From Emergencia sp. 1XD21-10 (GTDB lineage: Bacteria; Bacillota; Clostridia; Peptostreptococcales; Anaerovoracaceae), in NCBI RefSeq assembly GCF_009936045.1, contig NZ_QWEQ01000024.1:1-57998 (forward strand): a stretch of DNA of 57,998 nucleotides, given 5' to 3'. This document shows positions 50,423-57,998 of the stretch, piece after piece. The translations under genes and the position numbers were made by a program. Within the stretch, counting starts at the first letter, position 1, and every line of letters begins with the position of its first letter. The notes beneath the pieces are model-generated. The model saw nothing but the letters and a program-made list of their open reading frames with translations. It was not told the origin of the DNA and made no database searches.

Positions 50423-51948
50423 TAAAATTCCCATCCTTTTTTATGAAATTTCTTTACTGCGTCAAAATTCATGGTCTGCTCTAAATCGGCAGAAAGCAGC
50501 CTTTTTGTCTTTTCGGAAATGCCCGGAAAATCTTCTTCCAGATGCAAAGCAAAGCGAAACAAAATACGGTACAAATCTTCTTTTTTGTGCGATCTGTGCT
50601 GGTAGCCTTCCTCATAGAAGAATGCCGACAATTTCTCATAAAACCGAAAAGCCGTCGCAGAAGAAGCTTTGCAAAGGTAGTGCAAACTCTGTGAAAATCC
50701 GCCCTTGTTTGCATACAGGTCCAGTACGTGCTCAATCATCTTCAGCCTCACCAGTTCGCCAGCAGATATAAAATCATTTGCAATCACCTCGTAAGGCGCT
50801 TCACTACGGTACACATAGCCATAGCTTTCCGCCTTACTGCGTGCCTTTGTGCCTTTCAAAAGCTTCAAAAATCCCAGCTGCAGGTTGTCCGCACCCAAGG
50901 CATAGACTGCATTGAAGGAATGTCCAAAGGAAGTATATCCCTCAAAGGGAAGCCCTGCGATTAAATCCACATGGATATGACTGTTTCCAAGAGCAATCAG
51001 TTGCTCCACATTGGAAAGCAGTTTCGGTATGTTGCTGCTTCGCTCGATGGCGGTAAGCGTTTTCTCATTGGTCGTCTGAATGCCGATTTCAAACTGAAAC
51101 AGACCGTCCCTCGCCATCCCAAGCAGCGCAAAAGTTTCCTCGTCCAAAAGTTCCGCACAGATTTCAAAGTGAAAGTTGGTCACTCCGTTATCCTGCTCAA
51201 TGAGATGTTTCCAGATTTCCCTCGCCCGATTTCTATCATAATTAAAGGTTCTGTCGATAAACTTAACCTGCTTGACCTTCTCAGCAAGAAAAAAATCCAG
51301 TTCCTTAAAAGTTCTCTCAAGGGGCAGGGCTCTGATAGTCTTTTCTAAGGACGACAGGCAGTAGCTGCACCGATATGGACATCCTCTTGCCGATTCGTAG
51401 TAGACCACTTTGTCCGTCTCCATCTCCAAAATCTCATAAGGAAAAGGGAGTTTCTCCATAGCGAGCACAGGACCGTCTGCAGTCTCCCGCACCTCTTTGT
51501 CCTTGCGATAGGTAAGCCCGCAGACCTTTTCCGGATTGAGTCCAGAAAGCACGCTGCCGCCAAGAACCAGTTCTTTGCAGAACTGGAAAAATCCCAGTTC
51601 TCCCTCGCCGCGTAGAATATAGTCTGACCAAGGGTTCTCTTCCATAAAGGATGCCGCCTCATAACTAGCCTCAGGTCCACCCAGCATAATTCGAATTGAT
51701 GGATTTGCCTGTTTCAGCTGCCTGCCCAGCTGGCAGATTTTCTCCACATTCCAAATGTAAGTAGAAAAACACACTAAATCATAGCCGCCTCGCAAAATTT
51801 CACCGTAGATGTAGCCCATCTCGTTGTTGATGGTAAACTCCTTAAGGGCAATGTCAAGCCCGGAGCCAACCGCCACACTGTAGAGATATTTCAGCGCCAG
51901 ATTAGAATGGACATATTTTGAATTCAGCGTCGTCAGTAAAATTTTCAT
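50422..51948 (-). CDS. B12-binding radical-SAM protein (DUF4080 type)
   Basis: A 508-residue protein with an N-terminal cobalamin-binding-like Rossmann domain (residues 1-140), a radical-SAM domain with the cluster motif CPYRCSYC near residue 190, and a C-terminal DUF4080-type region ending near the stop. The substrate is unknown; many such proteins are B12-dependent methyltransferases or have lost B12 chemistry. It overlaps both neighbours by one base (TAATG), forming a tight unit with another radical-SAM gene and the TPR gene. Confidence 0.88.
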   Translation of the reverse strand: MKILLTTLNSKYVHSNLALKYLYSVAVGSGLDIALKEFTINNEMGYIYGEILRGGYDLVCFSTYIWNVEKICQLGRQLKQANPSIRIMLGGPEASYEAASFMEENPWSDYILRGEGELGFFQFCKELVLGGSVLSGLNPEKVCGLTYRKDKEVRETADGPVLAMEKLPFPYEILEMETDKVVYYESARGCPYRCSYCLSSLEKTIRALPLERTFKELDFFLAEKVKQVKFIDRTFNYDRNRAREIWKHLIEQDNGVTNFHFEICAELLDEETFALLGMARDGLFQFEIGIQTTNEKTLTAIERSSNIPKLLSNVEQLIALGNSHIHVDLIAGLPFEGYTSFGHSFNAVYALGADNLQLGFLKLLKGTKARSKAESYGYVYRSEAPYEVIANDFISAGELVRLKMIEHVLDLYANKGGFSQSLHYLCKASSATAFRFYEKLSAFFYEEGYQHRSHKKEDLYRILFRFALHLEEDFPGISEKTKRLLSADLEQTMNFDAVKKFHKKGWEF

Positions 51949-52820
51949 TACAGCATCCTGAATCTTTCGTCTTTGAGAAGTCCGGTATCTGCCATGGCTC
52001 GCTCCAGCTGTTCCATCAATCTCGGTTTATCAGCCGGCAAATTACCTCTAAGGGACACATAGTTGGAGGCGTGATTGCTTCTAAATACGCAAGGTTTTGT
52101 CGGATTTGCGTGCTTTAAGAGAAGATAAGCCTCCGCCACCACTTCCTCCGCAGAAAGCAGAGTAAGCTCACCTCTATTGATCTGTCCCACAATAGGCGCA
52201 CGATTATCTAACATCAGTGTCAGAAGACTCACATAGGAAGCGTTCATCTCGCTGATCATCTTGCCTGTCTCGACTGCGTGCTCTTCCCAGGCCTCTTTTC
52301 CTGCAAGACCGGAAATAAAGGTTACCGATGCTGGGATTCCCGCATCCTCAATTTTGCAGACAGCCTCAATCATTTCCTCGCGGCTGACGCCTTTGCAGAT
52401 CATATCCAGCACCTTCTGGCTGCCCGACTCCGCACCCAGATAAATCATGCCCATGCCGTGGTCACGAAGAGTTTTAAGTTCAGCAGGCGTCTTGCGCAGT
52501 ACGTCTTTGGCAGAGCCGTATACGCTGACTCTTTTGCACTCCGGAAACAGCTCTCTGATTCTGTCCAAAATAACTAACAGCTTATCGTTTGACAGACAAA
52601 GGGCATCCCCGTCGCAGAGAAAAATTCTTTCCACCTTGCGATAGGTCTTTCTCGCCGTTTCCAGATCCTCCATGACTTCTGAAACCTCCCGCACGCGAAA
52701 CATTTTGTCCTTGAACATGCTGCAGAAGGTACATTTGTTGTGAGAACAGCCTATCGTCACCTGAATCAGCAAACTATAGGCTTCACTTGGCGGTCTGTAA
52801 ATATCCCCTTCATATCTCAT
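51948..52820 (-). CDS. Radical-SAM protein (HemN/Elp3-like architecture)
   Basis: A 290-residue radical-SAM enzyme with the cluster motif CSHNKCTFC at about residues 25-33 and an IYLGAESGSQKVLD segment typical of the HemN/Elp3-type barrel. The specific reaction is unknown. AAAGGAAAAG lies upstream of the start. It is 33 bp downstream of argS and overlaps the next radical-SAM gene. Confidence 0.87.
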   Translation of the reverse strand: MRYEGDIYRPPSEAYSLLIQVTIGCSHNKCTFCSMFKDKMFRVREVSEVMEDLETARKTYRKVERIFLCDGDALCLSNDKLLVILDRIRELFPECKRVSVYGSAKDVLRKTPAELKTLRDHGMGMIYLGAESGSQKVLDMICKGVSREEMIEAVCKIEDAGIPASVTFISGLAGKEAWEEHAVETGKMISEMNASYVSLLTLMLDNRAPIVGQINRGELTLLSAEEVVAEAYLLLKHANPTKPCVFRSNHASNYVSLRGNLPADKPRLMEQLERAMADTGLLKDERFRML

Positions 52821-52853
52821 AGTTTCTATCTTTTCCTTTCCGTCTTTTCAAAA

Positions 52854-54578
52854 TTACATACGTTCAGGCGCTTTCATGCCAAGAAGCGCAAGACCGTTTC
52901 TGATTGCATTTTTCGCAGCCAGTACCAGCGCTACCTTGGCAGTCTTTTCGGCTTCGTTGTCAGTGAGAATATGCTCATCGTGATAGAAGCGGTTGAAACT
53001 CTGCGCAATATCTACAATATGTCTGGTTACGATAGACGGTTCATATTTTTCACCTGCGTCAGCAACAACTTCTGGGAATTTGTATAACAGCTTAGCAAGT
53101 TCATATGCGCTTTCACTGCACAGATATTTGCAGTCGATGTCTTCAAGAGCGGCTGCCTTTTCTGTAACTTCATCACCGGCTTTGCGCAGTACAGAAGCAC
53201 ATCTTGCGTGAGTGTACTGTACGTAAGGACCAGTTTCACCGTCGAAGTTAAGGACCTTATCCCACTTGAAAACATAGTCTTTGATTCTGTTGTTCGACAG
53301 TTCCTGGAAAATAACAGCGCCGATACCGACAGTCTTTGCAATTTCGTCGATATCCTCCTCGGAAGCGTTCGGGTTCTTCTCTGCGATGATTTCCCTGGTC
53401 TTTTCGACAGCCTTGTTCAGCACGTCTTCCAGGAATACCACTCTGCCGTGTCTTGTGGACATGGTACCTTCTTCTAGACTGACAAGACCGAACGGAACAT
53501 GAACGCAATCCTTAGCACATGCATAGCCCATCTTGCCTAAAATAGTGAACCACTGCTGGAAGTGGAGATTCTGCTGAGACGCAACAACATAAATGTTTTT
53601 ATAAAAATCGTAGGTTTCTTTTCTATAAACGGCAGCCGCAATATCTCGGGTAATGTAAAGGGTGGAACCATCCGACTTTGTAATCAGCGCAACGCCCAGA
53701 CCTTCTTCTTCCAGATTTACAATGTGAGCGCCCTGAGATTCTTCCAAAAGACCTTTTTCTTCTAATTCCTTTACAAAACGCGGCATCTTATCGGAGTAAA
53801 AACTTTCGCCGGCGTAGGAGTCGAAGGTAATGCCCAGCATGTCGTATACGCGGCTGAATTCCTTCAGTGATTCGTCTCTGAACCACTGCCATAGCTCGGT
53901 TTCTTCCTTTTCACCGTGTTCCAGCTTTGTAAAGATTTCTCTGGCTTCATCGTCCAGTTCCGGGTGTTCCTCTACTTCTACGTGGAACTTCGTGTAGTAG
54001 CTGAGCAGAGTCTTAATCGGCTCTTTGATGACATCTTCTTTGTTGCCCCAATGTCTATAAGCACAGATCATCTTGCCGAACTGGGTGCCATAGTCGCCCA
54101 GGTGGTTGATTCTGACTACATCGTAGCCGAGGGCATCATAAATTTTGTAGATGGAGTTACCGATTACGGTACTTCTGATGTGACCGATATGGAACGGCTT
54201 TGCAATGTTCGGGGAAGAGTATTCCACGATGACTTTCTTGCCTTCGCCCACGTTGGATTTTCCAAAATCTTCGCCAGTTGTCAAAACTTCATCCAACACA
54301 TCTTTCACAAATTCTTCTTTGGAAATGAACATGTTCACATAGGCGTTAACCTGCTCAACCTTTTCAAAGAGAGGCTCTGCACTGATTCCCTCAGCGATTC
54401 CTTTTGCAATGAGCGGCGGCGCCTTTCTGAGCACCTTGGCCAGTTTAAAACAAGGAAACGCATAGTCACCCATTTTGGTATCCTGCGGCACCTCGACCAT
54501 ATCCATAATTTCTGCAAGTTCCAGACCATCTACGTGTTTCGCAATGATCTTTGCAATTTCTTCTTTAAAATTTACCAT
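52854..54578 (-). CDS. argS: Arginyl-tRNA synthetase
   Basis: A 574-residue class Ia synthetase charging tRNA-Arg. It has the N-terminal tRNA-binding domain, HIGHIRST near residue 125 (the HIGH motif), GTMSTRHGRVV as the KMSKS-equivalent loop, and the DALR anticodon-binding domain at the C-terminus with a final Met. The ATG at 54578 has AAAGGAG 10 nt upstream; the open frame to 54644 is longer but has no support. It overlaps the DUF523 gene end by 14 nt. Confidence 0.96.
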   Translation of the reverse strand: MVNFKEEIAKIIAKHVDGLELAEIMDMVEVPQDTKMGDYAFPCFKLAKVLRKAPPLIAKGIAEGISAEPLFEKVEQVNAYVNMFISKEEFVKDVLDEVLTTGEDFGKSNVGEGKKVIVEYSSPNIAKPFHIGHIRSTVIGNSIYKIYDALGYDVVRINHLGDYGTQFGKMICAYRHWGNKEDVIKEPIKTLLSYYTKFHVEVEEHPELDDEAREIFTKLEHGEKEETELWQWFRDESLKEFSRVYDMLGITFDSYAGESFYSDKMPRFVKELEEKGLLEESQGAHIVNLEEEGLGVALITKSDGSTLYITRDIAAAVYRKETYDFYKNIYVVASQQNLHFQQWFTILGKMGYACAKDCVHVPFGLVSLEEGTMSTRHGRVVFLEDVLNKAVEKTREIIAEKNPNASEEDIDEIAKTVGIGAVIFQELSNNRIKDYVFKWDKVLNFDGETGPYVQYTHARCASVLRKAGDEVTEKAAALEDIDCKYLCSESAYELAKLLYKFPEVVADAGEKYEPSIVTRHIVDIAQSFNRFYHDEHILTDNEAEKTAKVALVLAAKNAIRNGLALLGMKAPERM

Positions 54579-55011
54579 CCATAATCTCCTTTTCTGAAAT
54601 GACTTTGATTCCTCTGTCCCGAAGCTTTCCTGCAAAGCAGCCATAGCCTGCTGTTAATGTTCCTGTAAAGGTGCCGTCATAAATCTGCCCGCTGCCGCAG
54701 GAAGGACTGTTGGCCTTCAGGATTGCTCCATCTATTGGTTCGCCGAGCTTTTCGGCTTCTTTTATGGCTTTCTCAAGGGAGATTTGCGCCCCTTTCTCAA
54801 AAGCCTTCGTAACATCACTGCCTTCTTTGTCTACAATATGGCCGCCTATATACTCTGCAGGCGGTCTCGGCACGGGAAGCCCGCTTAAAGCTTCCGGGCA
54901 GACAACACAGAAACTGCGTCCTTTACAAAACTCAATGACCGCTTCATTTCGGTTATTGCCACCGTTATATTTGCAATTGTGTCCAAGAAGACATCCGCTG
55001 ATTACATACAT
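54565..55011 (-). CDS. DUF523 family protein (TudS-like)
   Basis: A 148-residue protein of the DUF523/YbbK family, which includes the thiouracil desulfidase TudS. Conserved cysteines appear in SGCLLGHNCKYNGG (7 and 13), VVCPEALSGLPVPRP (38) and ANSPSCGSG (104), consistent with a [4Fe-4S] site held by three cysteines. It may remove sulfur from thiolated pyrimidines or protect tRNA-derived thiouracil, but the activity is inferred from the family only. It lies between mutS2 and argS and overlaps argS. Confidence 0.85.
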   Translation of the reverse strand: MYVISGCLLGHNCKYNGGNNRNEAVIEFCKGRSFCVVCPEALSGLPVPRPPAEYIGGHIVDKEGSDVTKAFEKGAQISLEKAIKEAEKLGEPIDGAILKANSPSCGSGQIYDGTFTGTLTAGYGCFAGKLRDRGIKVISEKEIMDGKF

Positions 55012-55016
55012 ATTCT

Positions 55017-57398
55017 TTACTCCGTTTTTAACCTGACAATGGTCACGCCCTCGCCGCCTTCATTATAGTTTCCTTTGCGGAAGCTGACCACATGTTTGTG
55101 TCGTTTCATCATGTCTCGCAGACCTTTTTGTAAAACACCTTCGCCTCTGCCGTGAATAACGGTCACCTCGGAAAGTCCTGCTACATAAGCGTCGTCCAGG
55201 TATTTGTCCACCTCCACAATGGCATCGTCCAGATACTTTCCTTGTACATTGATAGTGATGGAAATATTCTGGGCTTTCTTCTTATAAAGACTGCCGTAGC
55301 CGGTGGCTTTCGGTTTCTTTTTCTTCTTGGTGCCATCATTGATCAGCATTAAATCATCCACATTCAGGTTTGCTTTCATGATACCGATTTTTACCTGTAA
55401 ATCTCCCTTCTCATCCGGCAGAGATAAAACCTCGCCGTTCTGATCGAGAGACACCACTTTGACCCTGTCGCCTACTTTGATTTCTGCAGCACTGACCGGG
55501 TTGCTGTTGACCTTGGCAACAATTCGCTCTGCATATTTATCTTCTTTTTCCCGCAAACGCTTCCTGCTCTTATCGTAGCGCTTATTGCGCTCACCCATAC
55601 TCTCAAGCTTAGCAAGCTCTTTCAGCTCTTTCTGTACCTCGCTTGCCGTTTCTCTGGCATCTTTGAGCATCTCCCTTGCCTCTTGCCTTGCGTCTGCAAT
55701 AATTTTGTCTTTTTTTCTATTGATTTCATCAAGCTTTGCTTTCGCCTCTTCCTGCTGTTTTTGCATTGTAATGCGAATGGCAATAGCTTCGTCACGCTCA
55801 GCTTCAGCTTTTTTCTTATCTGCTTCAATGGCGCCGATGACGTCTTCAAACTCGATATCGCCTCGCTCAATCAGCTTAGAGGCTCTTTCTATGAGACTGT
55901 CCGAAAGCCCCAGCTTCTTTGAAATTTCAAAAGCGTTGGACTTACCGGGAATGCCGATGGATAGCCTGTAAGTCGGACTTAAGGTTTCCACATCAAATTC
56001 CATAGAAGCGTTCTCTACTCCCTCTGTAGAAAGGGCATATTTTTTAATTTCGTTGTAATGGGTCGTGGCAACCGTTACCGCTCCCTGCCTGTACAGGGTT
56101 TCCAAAATCGCAATAGCAAGGGCTGCGCCCTCTGTCGGATCCGTACCCGCGCCCAGTTCGTCTACCAACACCAAGGAATGCCGGTCTGCCTTACCCACAA
56201 TTTTTACGATGTTCTTCATGTGAGAAGAAAAGGTGGACAGGCTCTGCTCGATGCTCTGCTCGTCGCCGATATCCGCAAAAATTTCTGTAAAAATTGGGAT
56301 TCTGCTCTGACTGCTTGCCGGAATGTGCAGACCGCTTTGCGCCATCATGGAAAGAAGTCCGATAGTTTTCAGAGTGACAGTTTTGCCACCGGTATTGGGA
56401 CCTGTCACCACCAAGGTCCTGTATCCATCTCCCACCGATACGTTGATTGGAACTACCTTCTTGCTGTCAATCAGCGGATGTCTGCCCCTTCTGATATCAA
56501 GCACGCCTTTCGAATCAATGAGGGGTTCCTCTCCCTCCATCTTACGAGAAAGTTTTCCCTTTGCCATAATAAAGTCCAGCTGCAAGAGCAGCTTTTGATT
56601 ATTTTTAATATCGTGGTAGTGTTCTGCCACTGCTTCAGACAGTTCTTTGAGAATCTTTGCGATTTCACCTTCCTCGGCAAGCTCCAGTTCTCTGAGCTCA
56701 TTGTTCAGGTTGACAATGACCTGCGGCTCAATAAAGAGGGTTGCCCCTGCCTTGGACTGATCGTGGATAATCCCCGGAAATCTGCTTCGATGCTCCTGCT
56801 TAACCGGAATCACATATCTGCCGTCGCGCATGGTAACCAGCGCATCCTGCAAATAGGTTCTGTTATCTGCTGTATTCAAAATATGGTTTAACTTGTTTTT
56901 AATTGCGTCATTTTGCCTTGCAATGCTGCGCCTGATATCCCTAAGCGCAGGTGACGCATTGTCGCTCATCTCATCTTCAGACAGAATGCAGCGGTCAATT
57001 CTCTCAGAAAGTCTGGGCATTGCCACAAGCAGCTCCGTCATGGAGGAAATTAGCGGCATAGGAGGCAAATCGCTCCCCTTAGTAAAGGAAATAACCCGCT
57101 CAGCAATGCGCAGATTGAAAAGAATCTGCAAAAGCTGTTTCATGGTCAATGTGCCGCCTTTTCTTGAAAATTCAACGCTTGAGACGATATCATAGATACC
57201 GCCTGTAGGCAGCGCTCCTTTATGCACAATAAGGTCAACCGCTTCCGTGGTTGACCTTAGCTCTTCTGAAATTACCCGTTCATCGGTATAGGGAGAAAGT
57301 TCAGAGATGATTTCCCGGGTCATCTCTGAACCTGCCTCGCATTTCAGAAGCTCAATAATTTTGTGATATTCTAACACATCCAGTGCTTTTTTGTTCAT
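55017..57398 (-). CDS. mutS2: DNA mismatch-family ATPase MutS2
   Basis: A 793-residue MutS2 with the MutS core and lever domains, Walker A GPNTGGKTVTLKT near residue 332, LVLVDELGAGTDPTEGAAL near 410, a long coiled coil (about 520-620) and a C-terminal Smr nuclease domain (LDDAYVAGLSEVTVIHGRGE near 720). MutS2 clears collided ribosomes and affects recombination. AGAGGATAT precedes the start. It follows zapA by 10 bp. Confidence 0.96.
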   Translation of the reverse strand: MNKKALDVLEYHKIIELLKCEAGSEMTREIISELSPYTDERVISEELRSTTEAVDLIVHKGALPTGGIYDIVSSVEFSRKGGTLTMKQLLQILFNLRIAERVISFTKGSDLPPMPLISSMTELLVAMPRLSERIDRCILSEDEMSDNASPALRDIRRSIARQNDAIKNKLNHILNTADNRTYLQDALVTMRDGRYVIPVKQEHRSRFPGIIHDQSKAGATLFIEPQVIVNLNNELRELELAEEGEIAKILKELSEAVAEHYHDIKNNQKLLLQLDFIMAKGKLSRKMEGEEPLIDSKGVLDIRRGRHPLIDSKKVVPINVSVGDGYRTLVVTGPNTGGKTVTLKTIGLLSMMAQSGLHIPASSQSRIPIFTEIFADIGDEQSIEQSLSTFSSHMKNIVKIVGKADRHSLVLVDELGAGTDPTEGAALAIAILETLYRQGAVTVATTHYNEIKKYALSTEGVENASMEFDVETLSPTYRLSIGIPGKSNAFEISKKLGLSDSLIERASKLIERGDIEFEDVIGAIEADKKKAEAERDEAIAIRITMQKQQEEAKAKLDEINRKKDKIIADARQEAREMLKDARETASEVQKELKELAKLESMGERNKRYDKSRKRLREKEDKYAERIVAKVNSNPVSAAEIKVGDRVKVVSLDQNGEVLSLPDEKGDLQVKIGIMKANLNVDDLMLINDGTKKKKKPKATGYGSLYKKKAQNISITINVQGKYLDDAIVEVDKYLDDAYVAGLSEVTVIHGRGEGVLQKGLRDMMKRHKHVVSFRKGNYNEGGEGVTIVRLKTE

Positions 57399-57408
57399 AA
57401 TATATCCT

Positions 57409-57873
57409 CTATCGATTATTTTTCAGTTTTTCAAGTTCACTCTTGAGCTGAATGTTCTCCATCTGTAAATCGAAAAAGGAATTCTCGAACTCCGTGCATT
57501 TGGATTGCAGTTCTTTGAAGCGTTCGTCGCTTTCCTGCTTCTGGTTTTTCATCTCCGCCATATTATCCTTATATTGGGCAAAGTTTTTCTTTGCGTCCTC
57601 CCACATCTTCAGATAATACTTGGAGTCGTTTTCCATCTGCTGTTTGGCAGTGCGAAGCAGTTCCACCTCACGCAGTGCCTCAAAGTACTCCTCTGCAATA
57701 TTTATGGCAGAAAGGATACTGATATTGCCCTGCATTGCGTCTCCGCAAGCTCTGCTGATGAGACGCATTTTGTTATCGACATACTCGGCAATTCTCGTAA
57801 TTTCTTCTTCGGATTTATCTCCTGCGATTGTGTATTCCTGTCCGTAAATTTTTACAGTTACTTTGCTATCCAT
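57409..57873 (-). CDS. zapA: Cell division protein ZapA
   Basis: A 154-residue protein with the ZapA N-terminal fold (KVTVKIYGQEYTIAGDKSEE; the IAEYVDNKMRLI helix; ILSAINIAEEYF) and a long C-terminal coiled coil (about residues 80-152). ZapA bundles FtsZ at mid-cell. In many Firmicutes it sits next to mutS2. AAAAGGTGAAC precedes the ATG. Confidence 0.93.
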   Translation of the reverse strand: MDSKVTVKIYGQEYTIAGDKSEEEITRIAEYVDNKMRLISRACGDAMQGNISILSAINIAEEYFEALREVELLRTAKQQMENDSKYYLKMWEDAKKNFAQYKDNMAEMKNQKQESDERFKELQSKCTEFENSFFDLQMENIQLKSELEKLKNNR

Positions 57874-57998
57874 ATGTTCACCTTTTCTGTATCTTGTGTA
57901 TTGCTAAAATCAGTTAGAACTCTCTTCGCCGTCATTCTTCCGGCCCTCCCGCCGGACCTCGGACTCTCGCCGTAGAGTGCCACGCACCATTTCTTGGT
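57874..57998 (-). other. Right edge, unresolved
   Basis: The final 125 bp upstream of zapA are GC-rich near the edge, with a CCGGC / GCCGG hairpin around 57940-57956. Open minus-strand frames run off the edge but none resembles a known C-terminus, such as that of pheT, which often precedes zapA. It could be the end of a gene or a structured leader; too little is visible. Confidence 0.35.

Noticed and set aside
57874-57998. End of pheT upstream of zapA
   Set aside because: None of the three minus-strand frames resembles the PheT C-terminal anticodon-binding domain.

Overview
The window looks like part of the chromosome of an anaerobic, low-to-mid GC Clostridia (Firmicutes). The support is the hrcA-grpE-dnaK-dnaJ operon with a perfect CIRCE operator, the prmA-rsmE-mtaB block, a feo iron-uptake operon, an oxygen-sensitive 4-hydroxybutyryl-CoA-dehydratase-type enzyme, strong AGGAGG ribosome binding sites and CCA-encoding tRNA genes. 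Amino-acid-fermenting gut relatives of the Anaerovorax/Emergencia type are a reasonable guess, but the genus cannot be fixed from the sequence.

Layout. 1-2230 (minus) is the edge of a phage-like element: a truncated ORF, an HNH-like protein, a replisome organiser and a small HTH protein. 2622-3935 is a uracil permease. 4228-10025 is a conserved housekeeping block (HIT protein, mtaB, rsmE, a membrane protein, prmA) plus an M23/NodB fusion on the other strand. 10156-24151 is a catabolic island that splits prmA from dnaJ, which are normally neighbours. 24277-29322 is dnaJ-dnaK-grpE-hrcA. 29607-34432 holds an iodotyrosine-deiodinase-like flavoprotein, the feo operon, its likely DtxR-type regulator and a HEPN-like membrane protein, followed by a crcB remnant. 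34690-41129 holds an XRE regulator, a lipoprotein, an Mrp ATPase, an AEC transporter, a ferredoxin-like protein, DUF1848 and a nucleoid-associated protein. 41133-43400 is a MetA-aspartokinase fusion behind an attenuator-like leader. 43522-47583 is a surface-acylation cluster (DHHW, MBOAT, transglutaminase-like, DUF4358). Then come a CAP protein, three tRNA genes (Asn, Leu, fMet) and a minus-strand run of TPR, two radical-SAM proteins, argS, a TudS-like DUF523 protein, mutS2 and zapA.

How the island works together. It encodes a PAS-AAA-Fis sigma-54 activator and three divergent or downstream transcription units, all on the minus strand: LarC1-like + BKACE; cyclase + 3-hydroxyacyl-CoA-dehydrogenase-like + AbfD-like; and DUF362 + 90-aa orphan + MFS + thiolase + NCS2 permease. 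An iron alcohol dehydrogenase makes a fourth unit. Each unit starts behind a -24/-12 promoter with exact GG-N10-GC spacing. The first three also carry upstream copies of one palindrome, TGTTGC-N6-GCAACA, two of them perfect. This defines a self-contained sigma-54 regulon for an unidentified substrate that is probably broken down to acetyl-CoA through acetoacetate.

The most unusual non-coding structure is a composite intergenic element present twice (3965-4187 and 38916-39128). Each copy has four 36-nt palindrome-ended units in the same 36-16-36-(57 or 47)-36-6-36 arrangement.
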